A stretch of 64,000 nt of DNA from Amantichitinum ursilacus (GTDB taxonomy: Bacteria > Pseudomonadota > Gammaproteobacteria > Burkholderiales > Chitinibacteraceae). The notes below the pieces were generated by a model, which saw only the letters and a program-made list of their open reading frames with translations, searched no databases and had not been told where the DNA came from. Of this stretch, positions 18,289-28,258 are shown piece by piece. The position numbers were made by a program, and so were the translations under genes. Location: NCBI RefSeq assembly GCF_001294205.1, contig NZ_LAQT01000036.1, forward strand, positions 1 to 64,000, read 5' to 3'. Positions within the stretch are counted from its first letter, which is position 1, and each line of letters begins with the position of its first letter.

Positions 18289-18327
18289 AAGGCCCACTCC
18301 GGCCAAACCGGGGTGGGCCTCTTTTTT
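18289..18327 (+). terminator. Terminator of mexEF-oprN-like operon
   Basis: AGGCCCACTCC (18290-18300) pairs with GGGGTGGGCCT (18310-18320) allowing one G-T pair, followed by CTTTTTTG. Confidence 0.85.
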
Positions 18328-18347
18328 GTCAGCGCAATCCAGCACCG

Positions 18348-21300
18348 TTACCAGTACAGCCGCCCGGACAATTGCCCGGTCAGGCTCAGATAGTCGGCAT
18401 GGCCCGCCTGGATGCCGCCTTGCGCCGACCAGGACCAACCCCGTGGATGGCCGGATTCAACGCCCAACTGCCATTCCAGCCGCTGCGGCGGCGTCGCACC
18501 ACTCAGTGCCACGCCATCAAACGCCACGCCGCCCTGCGCGTGCTGCAGCCACCATTGCAATCCGGTATACGGACGGCTGACGCGGCCGCTGTCGTGCAGC
18601 ACTTGCGCATAGGCTTGCACGCCCAGCCGCCCCGACCAGCCCGGCTGCTGCAGACTGCGCACTTGCGTGCCGTTGCGCTCGATATGCGCGGGTTGGCGCA
18701 GGCTGGAATAGAACAACTGCGCTTGCGGCACCAGATGCCCATCTTCCGCCGTGCCCAGCGCCAGGTCGTAACCCGCCTCAATGCTGCCGATGCGGCTGTT
18801 GCTGCGTAAACGCTCGGTGGCCAGGCCGCGCGGCGTGATGCGCTGGTTAAAGCGCCCGGCATGCAGCCAGGTATCGATATACGCCCCACCCCACGGATCT
18901 TGCCAACCTGCCAGCAAGCCTGCGCCAAGGCCGGTCATCTGGCCGTGCGCGGCGGGCACGGCGGCGCTGACAAAACTATGACTGTTTACCCGCGCATGGC
19001 TGGCCATCACGCCGAAACGCCAACTGGCATCGGCGCTGCGCCAGAGATCCGTGCCCAACTGCAGCAAGCTGGCGTCGTTGCGCAGGCTGAACAGGCCATT
19101 GCCCGCCGTACCGCGCGTGCGTTGCTGCTGCAGCCGCGCCCATTGCGCCGGGTTGGCTGCGCCGCTGACGCTATTGCGCTGCGCGTGCGTGGAAAGCCAG
19201 AGCGTATTGGCCATTTGTTGCTGGGCCAGATAGATGCCGGGCTCGGCGCGCCACTGCGGCGGCAGCGGCTGCGGTGGAAGGGGCGCAGGCGTTGGGGCGG
19301 GTGTCGGCGACGGCGACGGCGACGGCGTCGGCGCGGGTGTCGGCGCGGGTGTCGGCGCGGGTGTCGGCGCGGGTGTCGGCACTGGTGTCGGCACTGGTGT
19401 TGGGACCGGTGTCGGCACCGGCGTCGGCGCGGGCGTCGGTGCTGGCGTCGGTGCTGGCGTCGGTGCTGGCGTCGGTACTGGCGTCGGTGCGGGTGTCGGT
19501 ACTGGCGTCGGCACTGGTGTTGGCACCGGCGTTGGCACCGGCGTTGGCACCGGCGTTGGCACCGGCGTTGGCACCGGCGTTGGCACCGGCGTTGGCACCG
19601 GCGTCGGAGCTGGCGTCGGCGCGGGCGTTGGAACCGGCGTTGGAACCGGCGTTGGGGCCGGTGTCGGGACCGGTGTCGGGACCGGTGTCGGCGCGGGCGT
19701 TGGAGCCGGTGTCGGGACCGATGTCGGCGCGGGCGTTGGAGCCGGTGTCGGTGCAGGCGTTGGAACCGGCGTTGGAGCGGGTGTCGGCACCGGCGTCGGG
19801 GGCGGCGTCGGCGTGGTGTCCACCGAACGCAGATACCAGTTGCCGTTTTGCTGCGTCGGCGTGCCCTGGTGCAGGCTGTATTCGTATGGCCCGGCCACCA
19901 CGCGGTTCTGCAGCGCAAATGTGCCCGCCGAGACGCCATCAACCTGCACCAGCGCGATGCCCTCCTGCGTCAGCCCGCCCTTGCCACCCTTGTTGTTCAC
20001 CAACAGTGTGGTTTTGCCGCTGGTATTGCCGCGCACGATCAGCCGGTCAGTGGCTGATTGATCGTCGCCCAGCGCCGTCTGCAGCGTCATGCGGCCATTA
20101 TTGCTGCCGTAGTCGCCCAGGATTTCCAGCATATTGCCTGGCGTACCCACGCCCAGATCGATCGTGCCGCTGTGTTGCAGATTCTGGCGCAGCGTGAGAT
20201 GCGATTGCGGTTGTACGCGGATCAAGCCCAGGTTTTGCACATTGGGCCCGACATAGCCAAAACCGCTCAATGTAGCCGGCGCGTCCACCTGCAGCAGGCC
20301 ACTGCCGCCAAAGCCGTGACTGGCACTGTCGCCTGCAATCAACACGCCGGAGCGCAAGCGCGTATTGCCCGTAAACGCGTCGCCAATATTGGCGGTCACG
20401 CTGCCGTTGCCACTGATATTCACTGTGCCGGTGCCCGACAACGGCGCGTTCCAGCCATGCGCGGTGGATAGCGCCATATTCAGCGTGCCTTGCAACAGCA
20501 AACTGCCGCGCCCCAGCGCTTCGGGCTGGCTGTAATTCAGCACCGCAGCACGCGCCACACGCGTGGTGATGTTCAGCGCGGGCGCGCTGCCGAGCACATC
20601 GAGCACACCACCGGCCAGGTCAAGCTGGCCGCTGCCGCCCAGCGTCCCTGCCAGGGTGCCGCCGTTAGCCAGTTGCAACTGGCCGCCGCTGCCGAAATCG
20701 AGCCGGGCTTGCGGCTGCAGCAAAATGGTCGGCAGGCGCTGGCTGTAGCCATTCAGATTAAAACCGCTGCCCGCACGCACCTCCAGCTGGCTGGTTGCGG
20801 CCAGCGCCTGGCTCGCGCCCAGGCGCAAGTCGCCCGTGGTGACGGTGGTACTGCCGCTGTAATTGCTGAGCGCGTTGGCCAGCGTCACTTCGCCGGTCGC
20901 GTCGATAATCAGGCCGCCCGAGCCAGTGATTTGCGCCGTCAAGGTACGATCCCGGCCGCGGGTATTTGCCAGCACCAGATACTGCCCGGCTTCCAGATCA
21001 AGCTGCGACAAGCCGTAGCCCAGCCACAAGCCGTCCGGGTGCGCCGAAAGCCGGTAATGATGCGTGGCGGTGGCCACTTTCTGGCCGCTGCTGGCCGAAA
21101 TCGACACCAGAAACGGGTCGGCATAGGGCAGCAAATCAAGCTGCGTCAGCTTGAGGCGATCGCCATTGCCCAGCACGCGGCCGCTGGCGCGGATCAGTTG
21201 CTCCGACGTCGGGTCATCCTGATCAAAAAATGACACGCCTTGCGTGGCGGTCGGCACCGCGCTGGCATTGCTGGTTTTGAGCGCCACCGTGCCAGTGCCG

Positions 21301-23759
21301 CGGGCATCGAGCGAGCCCACGGTCAGGCGCGGCCGCGTGCCATCCGCGTTCTCTTCCAGCATCAGATTGCCGCCCGCCAGCGCCAGCCCGCCCAGACTGG
21401 CGTCGCGCGCCAGGCGCAACCAGGCGCTCGGGCCCAACTCCAGCGTGGCTTTTGCCATCACACTTTCTGCGGTGGCGTCCAGATTGAATTGCCCGCGCGC
21501 GAGGGCCAGCGTACCGGCAAATTGAGTGCCCACGCTGCTGGCCAGATTGAATTTGTCCAGCGCGTCGCCAGTGCGGGTGACTTGCAAGCGGCCGTCGCCG
21601 GTTAACACGCGCGACCAGGTTTCGGTATCGCGGTCCATATCGAGCACGCTGCCCGGCCCATCCAGCCAGATCTTGCTGTATTGCCCCAGGCTGGCAGATT
21701 GCGCCCCCACGCGGGCCGAGCCCTGCAGATGCCACAGGCCATTGAAACCCGAATGCGCGCCAGTCAGCGCCACATCGCGCCCGGTGATCAACACCTCGCC
21801 CGCGCCCGCCACTGTGTTGGCAAAGGCGGCATTGTTAAATGGCAGGATCAACACCGCGCCGGGTTTGATTTCGATATCGCCGGCGCCCGCCGCCTTGGCG
21901 TTGAACAGTTGAAGCCGGCCGGCCTCCAGGGCGGTGCCGCCGGTCCAGACATTGTCTTCGGTCAGCCGCAGCACGCCCACGCCGGTTTTACGCAAGCGCC
22001 CCTTGCCACTGAGCACAGCGCCGTATTCAAACGACCCGGCCAGATCAAAGATCAGCGTGTCGTTGTTTTCGATATTCGATGCGAGGCCCACGCCATCCAC
22101 CAGCCGCAGCGTGCCACTGTCGATGCGCGTCAGGCCGCGATAGCTGTTCTGCCCGCTTAGCGTATACACGGCGCTTTTTGAAGCGAGCGCCAACACCAGT
22201 TTGCCGTCGCCCGTGATCATGCCGCCGTATTGCTGATCGGCCGCCTGCACCAGCTTGAGCGTGGCTGCCTTGCTGAGCAGCACCGCTCCGCTGCCGGTCA
22301 GCCCATAGACAATCTGGTCATAGCCGTTCAGATCGAGCGTGCCGTCCGCCGCAATCAGCAGGCCTTTGGTGTTGCTGGAGGCGCTGAGCATATTGGCCAC
22401 GCCAGCGCGCAAGGTGCCCGCGTCGATGCGGGTCAGGCCCAGATAATCGGCGGGTTGCAGCAACATCAGCGTGCCTTGGCCCAGCTTGGTGACATTCACG
22501 TCGCGCCGCGCCTGGCCCGCACCGAGCACCGCATCAATGCGCGCGATGGCATGGGCGCCTTCAATCAAAAAAAGATGCGGCTCATCCGGCGACAGGTCGA
22601 TATCAAGGCCTTGCCACAGCAGGTCGGCATTGCTGGCGCGATTAGCGATGGTGGCGTCATTCCATAACGCCACACGATTGGCCGTGCCCGCCCCCTTGAG
22701 CACGCTGCCCACGCGCAATTGCGCGCCTTTGCTCAGGCTGAGTGTGCTGTAGACCTGGCTGCTGCCGCGCTGGTCGCCGACAGTGATGGCGCCCGCCGAC
22801 ATACGCGTGCCGGAGAGGGACAGATCGGCGCTGGCGCGACCTTGTGCGCCGACGCCATCGCCCCCCAGCAACAGCTTATCGACCACAAACTCACCCGCGC
22901 CCAGCTTGAGCTGGCTAATGGCGCTGGCCGTGCCGGCACGCAGCAAACCCATCTGCGCCTCGTCCGCGAGGATATCGACATAACCGCTGGCCAGATTGCT
23001 GGCGCTGCGCGAAGTCTGATCGTCCGTGCCTTCGCCCACGCCCATGTGCAACAGCGCTACGGCGGTGACGCCATCGGCCCCGCGCACGTACAAGCGATCG
23101 GTGGCGGCGGTCGCGGCGGTATTGAATGCCAGCTCGGCATAGTTACCCGCGTTGACGCCGACGTTGAATTTGTCGGTATTGATGGTGTTGTGCTGGCCCA
23201 GTGTAACGTAGCCGCTGTTGTGGCCGACCGAACCCGCCTGGTCAGCCACGCCAAACACAGCCGCGGTGATCTTGGTATTGCGCGCCAGCGCCACATGCGC
23301 AGCCGGGCTGGCGGACTGGCCGTCGTCCAGCCGGTCAATGCGCTGGTTGGGCGCGGTGCGCTGGCCGCCCAGGTGCACCTCGTGCTGCGGGTCGTTATAT
23401 ACAAACTGCCCCAGCGAATTCATCACCAGAAACTGGAAATTGCGCCCGGTGCTGGCGCCCAGCAGCCAGGATTCGCCGGGCAGATAATTGATCGCACCGT
23501 TCAGGCCGGTAATGCTGGCAAACACGCCATCCTTGAGTACCAGACGATCGATATCACGCGTGTCATAGCCGACGTCGTAGACCTCGCGGCTATGTAGTTC
23601 GAGAGTGCCCGCCAGCGCACGGCTGCTGCCGAGCATCAGCAACAGCGCATAGCGCGGCCAGCGGCCGATGCGGCGAAAATACCGTCGCCGTTGGCGGCCG
23701 CCGGTATTGGTTTTTTTGGGATGTGTACACATGGCAAATGCCCGCTTGGTTGGGCGCAT
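18348..23759 (-). CDS. Large type Va autotransporter with PTPx-repeat linker
   Basis: An 1803-residue autotransporter. A long basic N-region precedes a hydrophobic signal core ([14 protein letters not shown], cleavage near residue 51). The passenger (to about residue 1310) is a beta-helix rich in autotransporter-associated repeats of the type GSLTKAGxGTLxL, seen as [30 protein letters not shown] and similar tracts. A Pro-Thr linker of about 190 residues follows, then a C-terminal beta-barrel translocator of about 300 residues ending in SGRLYW with the terminal aromatic residue. Two starts are possible: ATG at 23759, or ATG at 23732 (MCTHPKK). The passenger has no visible protease triad, so adhesion or aggregation is more likely than proteolysis. 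An orphan response regulator lies directly upstream on the same strand. Confidence 0.9.
19260..19825. repeat. ~12-bp tandem repeats encoding PTPV/PTPA linker
   Basis: About forty tandem 12-bp units (variants of GGCGTTGGCACC on the plus strand) encode PTP-Val/Ala tetrapeptides on the minus strand. Because the unit length is a multiple of three, gain or loss of units changes linker length without frameshift. The repeats also keep other frames open on both strands; those are not genes. Confidence 0.9.
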
Positions 23760-23972
23760 AGGGCGCCGCAGACTTCAACAGGATGCAACGCGCCAGGTCC
23801 AGGCGCAGGGGGTCAATCCACGCGTCGCAGGCAGCCGCATCCAACAAACCGGGGCTGCTGGATAGAGCCTCCGGAGGCGGTAGACTGGCTGAAATTTTTG
23901 CGGGTTTGGATAAGTGGATTCTTAATTTTTAAAAACAGGTAACCGGGCAGAACTGCCGGTCGGGCTGGACGC

Positions 23973-24006
23973 AAAAACGCCGCACAGGATAACCGGCGCG
24001 GCGTTG
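23973..24006 (-). terminator. Terminator of response-regulator gene
   Basis: On the minus strand AACGCCGCGC...GTGCGGCGTT is followed by a T run and GC; it lies 35 bases past the stop of the response-regulator gene and separates it from the autotransporter. The remainder of 23760-24040 should hold the autotransporter promoter. Confidence 0.65.
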
Positions 24007-24040
24007 TGAGGGGTGTGAATCAGGCGATGGCGGACGCGCT

Positions 24041-24709
24041 TTAGCTTGCGCTTTCACTGGGCCCGAGCTTGATATCGCTCATATTGAAATCAAACTTGTA
24101 GATATCGGCATCTTTGCTCACGCCCAATTTGTGCATGGCCGTGCGCTTTTGGGTACTGATGGTTTTGATGCTGCGATGCAGTTTCTCGGCGATTTCGGTA
24201 ATGGTGAAACCTTCGACTATCATGCGCATCACTTCGCATTCACGACTGCTTAATACCTTGGTAATGGTCTCATTGCCGCGCGCTTCGCTTTCGACTTTAT
24301 CAAATAGCGCCTGCATGGCGGGCGAGCGATAGCGTTTGCCCACATAAGCCGCATCAATCGCCGGAATCAAAACATCCAGTTTGTCCAGTTTGCTAACCAG
24401 CGCTGAAACGCCCGATTTCTCCGCGGCCGTCAGGCTGAGCGGATTGGCAATCATGGTTAACAAAACAATTTTGGTGGCAGGATAACGACGCGCAATAAAG
24501 CGCAAATAGCTCAGGCCATCGCCCTGACTGCTGCCGGGCATCGAATAATCTGTCACCAGCACGTCACACGACACTTTATCGAGCTGGACAAATACCTGAT
24601 CCGGATCGTTGCAGGTGGCCACAATTGAAATATGCCGAGAGCCCGAAATAATGGCCTCGGCGCCACCGATTGCCAATGGGTGATCATCAGCCAGAATTAC
24701 TCTTATCAT
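24041..24709 (-). CDS. Orphan NarL/RcsB-type response regulator
   Basis: A 222-residue two-component response regulator. The receiver domain (1-125) has the acidic pair in VILADDHPLAI, the phospho-acceptor Asp in DVLVTDYSMPG and the conserved Lys in the SALVSKLDK segment. The LuxR-type HTH (about 150-205) reads LSSRECEVMRMIVEGFTITE and then RSIKTISTQKRTAMHKLGV, which is closest to the RcsB/BvgA pattern. AAGGA is 8 bases upstream of the ATG. No histidine kinase gene is nearby. It lies between a giant autotransporter and a spore-coat-U gene, so control of surface adhesins, as BvgA does in Bordetella, is a reasonable hypothesis. Confidence 0.9.
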   Translation of the reverse strand: MIRVILADDHPLAIGGAEAIISGSRHISIVATCNDPDQVFVQLDKVSCDVLVTDYSMPGSSQGDGLSYLRFIARRYPATKIVLLTMIANPLSLTAAEKSGVSALVSKLDKLDVLIPAIDAAYVGKRYRSPAMQALFDKVESEARGNETITKVLSSRECEVMRMIVEGFTITEIAEKLHRSIKTISTQKRTAMHKLGVSKDADIYKFDFNMSDIKLGPSESAS

Positions 24710-24736
24710 TACTCAGGTCCTTTCTATTTCAGGCTT

Positions 24737-25015
24737 TCATTTACCTGCTTGTTGGCCGGCCATCATTACGCCACCTTGTCGAGTATGCGCAAGTCGGGTC
24801 GGCAGCCAGCCGGGGATCAGTCCGCCGCCAGTGGGGCTACCAAAACCAGGCAATCCGGGGTGTCTGAGCGGGGTGCACGCCGTTGTCTCTCTGTATACTG
24901 CGGAGTTGGGCGCGTCAATCAAACTGCCTTGCAGCGGCAGACACGTGGCCTGTTTGATCGCAAAAGCAGCAGAAACCATAACAATTACAGACGCAATCAT
25001 GCAGATCGCAAACAT
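24737..25015 (-). CDS. Possible small membrane protein (weak)
   Basis: A 92-residue frame whose first 30 residues form a hydrophobic segment (MFAICMIASVIVMVSAAFAI) resembling a signal anchor; the remainder is proline- and glycine-rich with no recognisable domain. It ends 27 bases before the response-regulator ATG on the same strand, so it could be the first gene of a two-gene unit. No Shine-Dalgarno sequence is apparent. I do not recognise it, and it may be non-coding. Confidence 0.25.
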   Translation of the reverse strand: MFAICMIASVIVMVSAAFAIKQATCLPLQGSLIDAPNSAVYRETTACTPLRHPGLPGFGSPTGGGLIPGWLPTRLAHTRQGGVMMAGQQAGK

Positions 25016-25038
25016 TACGTCTGTAACATTAAAAACAG

Positions 25039-25287
25039 CTATTTTATTTTGTCGCGCATTAACCGTTGCCGGACGGCAGAAGCCATGATGTATTCATTCA
25101 TCCAGGCGATAAACTTCTGCTGTTTTTCATGCGGCAATTTGGCGAAAATATATTTAAGTGCGCCAATCTCGGGATCATGCAGGTAATCATCGTGTTCTTT
25201 CACCCCTCTAGCCTCCTGAGCTAAATCGCCGGCTTTATCCGTATGTTCGTGTTGATTGTTTTCGGTCAAGCCGGTGCGGTTGCACAT
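25039..25287 (-). CDS. Possible small hydrophilic protein of unknown function
   Basis: A charged frame of about 82 residues from an internal ATG (MCNRTGLTENN); the frame is open to a TTG at 25407. The C-terminal part, DPEIGALKYIFAKLPHEKQQ followed by KFIAWMNEYIMAS, has the amphipathic helical look of a real protein, and codon use is plausible although AT-richer than the neighbours. There is no good ribosome-binding site and no recognised family. Confidence 0.35.
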   Translation of the reverse strand: MCNRTGLTENNQHEHTDKAGDLAQEARGVKEHDDYLHDPEIGALKYIFAKLPHEKQQKFIAWMNEYIMASAVRQRLMRDKIK

Positions 25288-25606
25288 CGATAGATCACGA
25301 ATCATAAAAAAACAGAATATGCGCCAGCGCTCAAATATCGAATTTAATTCGTCTCCTGACCCCGGGTGCACAGTGCTGGGAATTCTTGCTTTAATCAGAA
25401 TTCGCAACCATCAGAGACATCTGAAAAGGCCGATTGTGTTGGCCAGGATTAATCCGCTCGATCTGATAAACCGCCTTTACCCCGGACCGCTCCTGGCCAG
25501 GGGCGTACCTGGCTTTGTAACGCCTTTGCGCTACGCATAATGCAAGCTCGCCCGTATCCCTGAATGGCACGGTGCGCGCATAAGAATGATTTGAGGAGGC
25601 CCGCAA

Positions 25607-26104
25607 ATGAGACTTTCAACTGTGGTGGCCGGCATCAGCTGCGTGTTGATTGCCCGGGCTGGGCAGGCTGCGTCCGGCATGGCCGCGGACACCAGCTTGT
25701 TCCGCGTGGCGCTCACGCTGCAGGCAGATTGCAGCATTACGTCGGGCGTGCTTAATTTTGGCTCGCAAAGCAACTTTACCAACGGCATCAACCAGTCCGC
25801 GCAGCTAAGCGTCACTTGCAGCAACAACGCGCCCTACAGCATTGGTCTTGATGCTGGCAACGTAAACGGCTCCACCATCAACGGCCGCTTATTGCAAAGT
25901 AGCAGCGGCGATACCGTGCAATATCAGCTGTATAAAGATGCCTCGCGCTCCGAGGTCTGGGGCAATACGGCAGGCACCGATGCGCTGACCGGTGTGGGCA
26001 ATGGCGCGGCGCAAATGGTGCCCATTTATGGCCAGATCGGCGCGCGGCAACAGCCTGCCGAAGGCGCTTATTCGGCCACCGTCACCGCCACCGTGTCATT
26101 CTGA
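25607..26104 (+). CDS. Spore coat U (SCPU)-family secreted protein
   Basis: A 165-residue exported protein of the spore-coat-U / CsuA-B pilin-like family. A signal peptide ends near GQAASG. The body has the typical opening VALTLQADCSITSGVLNFG, the LSVTCSNNAPYSIGLDAG core with its paired Cys, YQLYKDASRSEVWG in the middle, and ends EGAYSATVTATVSF, the expected donor-strand-complemented C-terminal strand. GAGGAG lies 8 bases upstream of the ATG. Family members are usually subunits of archaic chaperone-usher (Csu-type) pili encoded with a chaperone and an usher; neither is present here, so it is an orphan subunit or is exported by a system elsewhere. Confidence 0.88.
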   Translation: MRLSTVVAGISCVLIARAGQAASGMAADTSLFRVALTLQADCSITSGVLNFGSQSNFTNGINQSAQLSVTCSNNAPYSIGLDAGNVNGSTINGRLLQSSSGDTVQYQLYKDASRSEVWGNTAGTDALTGVGNGAAQMVPIYGQIGARQQPAEGAYSATVTATVSF

Positions 26105-26119
26105 TTTGCCCGCCGCGGC

Positions 26120-26752
26120 TTACTTCTGCACCGCGCAGGTATTGATGTAATCCAGCTGCGGAAAATCCCGCTTTAAATAGGCCGCACCATCCAGCGTGCC
26201 GATCTTCTGCGCATCCGGGCCCTTGCCCCACGGCGCCATATCGCCGTAGCCGGTGTAAAAATGGCTGACCGTCTTTTGCATCGATTCCGCTTCCACCACG
26301 CCGAACGGCGTTTCCCACGGATTGGCGCCAAGGCTATCCACCTTGTCGCCCAAGGTAATAAACAGATAGGTGGAACGCGTATTCGGCCCCGCACCGGCAA
26401 AGCTGAGATAACCCCGTTTAAAGTGGCGCAATTCCGGCTGCGGCGGGTCATCGGCAAAGGCCGGATAGTTTTTAAGGCCTTTATGCGGCAGCGCCGCGCC
26501 CATCTGGCAAATAAAGCCCTCCACGCAGCGAAACAGCGGCATGCGGGTAAAAAAGCCATCATCCACCAATTGCAGAAAGCGCCGGGCGGCCAGTGGCGAC
26601 CAGTCCGGATTGACCTTGATCGCCATGTCGCCTTGCGTGGTCTGGCATAGCACCCGCACCGGCTCGGCCGCTTGCGCCGCCGGCAATGCCACCACCCAGG
26701 CGGCCGACACCAGCGCGCCTACCGTCATCCATTGCTTCAAACCGCCCGCCAT
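26120..26752 (-). CDS. Periplasmic cyclophilin-type peptidyl-prolyl isomerase
   Basis: A 210-residue protein with a signal peptide (cleavage after LPAAQAA) and a cyclophilin-like domain: LAARRFLQLVDDGFF, PLFRCVEGFICQMGA (matching the F-x-R-x4-F-x-x-Q-x-G active-site motif) and RGYLSFAGAGPNTRSTYLFI. In the last motif the usual SQFFI reads TYLFI, so the enzyme is divergent and activity could be altered. It probably assists folding of exported proteins. It converges on the spore-coat-U gene with a 15-bp gap and is preceded by a hairpin at 26769-26792. Confidence 0.85.
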   Translation of the reverse strand: MAGGLKQWMTVGALVSAAWVVALPAAQAAEPVRVLCQTTQGDMAIKVNPDWSPLAARRFLQLVDDGFFTRMPLFRCVEGFICQMGAALPHKGLKNYPAFADDPPQPELRHFKRGYLSFAGAGPNTRSTYLFITLGDKVDSLGANPWETPFGVVEAESMQKTVSHFYTGYGDMAPWGKGPDAQKIGTLDGAAYLKRDFPQLDYINTCAVQK

Positions 26753-26768
26753 AACAAAGACTCCGCTT

Positions 26769-26792
26769 GCGTGATCAGAACGGCGATCACGC
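26769..26792. promoter_or_regulatory. 8-bp-arm inverted repeat between cyclophilin and repeat-protein genes
   Basis: GCGTGATC (26769-26776) and GATCACGC (26785-26792) flank an 8-base spacer. It is 17 bases upstream of the cyclophilin ATG and 59 bases downstream of the next gene's stop, so it may be an operator or a terminator without a T run. Confidence 0.4.
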
Positions 26793-26850
26793 TAGCAGAG
26801 TCTGGCCATGGCGGGTAGCGCAGCCGCAGCCAGCGGCGCGCATGCAACGA

Positions 26851-28083
26851 TCATGCGGCGACGTTAACGCTGCCGCCGCTGGTATCGATACCAAAGCGCG
26901 CCGTTAGATATGGATTGCTGGCCTGCGCTTGTTGATAGGCCGCGCGGTTTTGCTGCAGCGTGGAAAACGCGTCGCGCGCCGCAGTCAGGTCGCCCGAATT
27001 CAATGCGCTGGCCAGCGTGCTGAAATCGCTGTTCAGACTATCGCTGGCAGTGGCGGCGGCGCTGGCGTAATCGCTGTCGTCGGTGTCATCCACCTCGGTA
27101 TAACCCAGCGTATCCAGCAGCGAACCAAATGCGCTTTGCGCTTTGCTGCTGTCCTTGCTGGTCAGCGCCGTCGACAACGCCGACAAGGCATCGCTGACGC
27201 TGCTGTCGCTGCTGCTATCGGTGCTATCGCTGCCGGCATTGGCCTGGCCCGTGGTCAGGCCTTGCTGGATTTGCGCGAACAGCGATTGCGCGGTGCTCAA
27301 GTCGCCGCTGTCGATGGCGTTGGCCAGCGTGGTCAGATCGTCGCCCAGCGGATCATCGCCGCTGTCATTATCAGCACCCGGCGGCGGGGGCGGCGGGCCC
27401 ATCGGGCGTTGCGCCTGCTGCGTTTGTGCGGCGCTGCTGATATCGGTCATCAAGGTGGAAAACGCCGATTGCGCGGTGCTCAGATCATTGCCGGAAAGCG
27501 CATTTTGCAAGGCAGTGAAATCATTCGAAATGGTATCGGTACTGCCCGACGCCGCCGCCGTGGCGCTGCTGGTGGAACCCGACGCGGCGTCGCTGGCGCT
27601 GCTGCCACCCATGGCCGCTTGCAAATCTTTCAGCAAGGTGGAAAACGTGGTTTTGGCGCTAGACAAATCGCTGCTCGACAACGCGCTTTGCACGGCATTC
27701 AGATCGGACGCCACTTGCTGGATGGCCCCGCCGTTCTGGTCACCGGGGGGCGGGCCTTTGGGGCGATCGGATTGCAGCGTGGCAAAGGCGCTTTGTGCCG
27801 ACGAGATATCGCCTGACGACAACGCCTTGCCCAAGGCGGCAAAGTCGGTCTGGAATTGCTGTTGCGGACTATTGCTGGTGCTACCCGACGCCGTGCTGGA
27901 CGCACTGCTGGCGCTGCCGGACTGCGCTTGCAGCGCCGCATACGCACTTTGCGAGGCACTGAGGTCGCCCGAGTTCAATGCACTTTCCAGCGCCTTGTAG
28001 TTTTGCCGCCGCTGTTTAAGCTCGTCAGAACCGGTACTGGAATACGAGTAATTGCTGGAAGACAACCCCGAGATGCTGGACAT
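26851..28083 (-). CDS. Protein of seven internal helical repeats, unknown function
   Basis: A 410-residue protein with no signal peptide and very low complexity linkers (Ser, Ala, Gly, Asp, Pro rich). At least seven copies of a 27-29-residue module are visible, with consensus DLxALxxALxSGDLSxAQSA followed by FxxL, for example DFAALGKALSSGDISSAQSA and DLTTLANAIDSGDLSTAQSL. Each should form a helix-turn-helix pair, so the fold may be a solenoid or beads on a string. A polyproline patch (GPPPPPPGAD) lies near residue 230. CAGGAG is 6 bases upstream of the ATG. I do not recognise a named family and cannot infer function; secretion by a leaderless route or a scaffold role are possibilities only. 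Confidence 0.8.
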   Translation of the reverse strand: MSSISGLSSSNYSYSSTGSDELKQRRQNYKALESALNSGDLSASQSAYAALQAQSGSASSASSTASGSTSNSPQQQFQTDFAALGKALSSGDISSAQSAFATLQSDRPKGPPPGDQNGGAIQQVASDLNAVQSALSSSDLSSAKTTFSTLLKDLQAAMGGSSASDAASGSTSSATAAASGSTDTISNDFTALQNALSGNDLSTAQSAFSTLMTDISSAAQTQQAQRPMGPPPPPPGADNDSGDDPLGDDLTTLANAIDSGDLSTAQSLFAQIQQGLTTGQANAGSDSTDSSSDSSVSDALSALSTALTSKDSSKAQSAFGSLLDTLGYTEVDDTDDSDYASAAATASDSLNSDFSTLASALNSGDLTAARDAFSTLQQNRAAYQQAQASNPYLTARFGIDTSGGSVNVAA

Positions 28084-28258
28084 TTTGCGCTCCTGATCAA
28101 ATGGCAGCCGGGCGCAGAGCCACCCGACAATGTGCCTTGATACCGATTGAACAGGAGCGCTGTATCGGCAATATGTCGCGCACTTGCCGATGTGTAGCCG
28201 CGGGTATCGCCGCGCGCCATATTTGTAAATCGATGTATCCGCGGGCGATCAGCGGCAA

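Larger units (their letters stand above)
24710..25606. other. Lower-GC intergenic stretch with weak small ORFs
   Basis: Nearly 900 bp lie between the response regulator and the spore-coat-U gene. The part from about 24950 to 25430 is clearly AT-richer than the rest of the window. Two weak minus-strand reading frames are described separately. No tRNA, integrase or repeat is seen. The region may be a degraded or horizontally acquired remnant, which is inference from base composition only. Confidence 0.5.

Noticed and set aside
18270-18809. Plus-strand frame after the mexEF-oprN operon
   Set aside because: It lies over the operon terminator and antisense to the autotransporter barrel.
19234-20061. 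Gly-Val repeat protein (GVGAGVGTG) on the plus strand
   Set aside because: It is only the reverse complement of the PTPx repeat in the autotransporter; the 12-bp repeat leaves several frames open.
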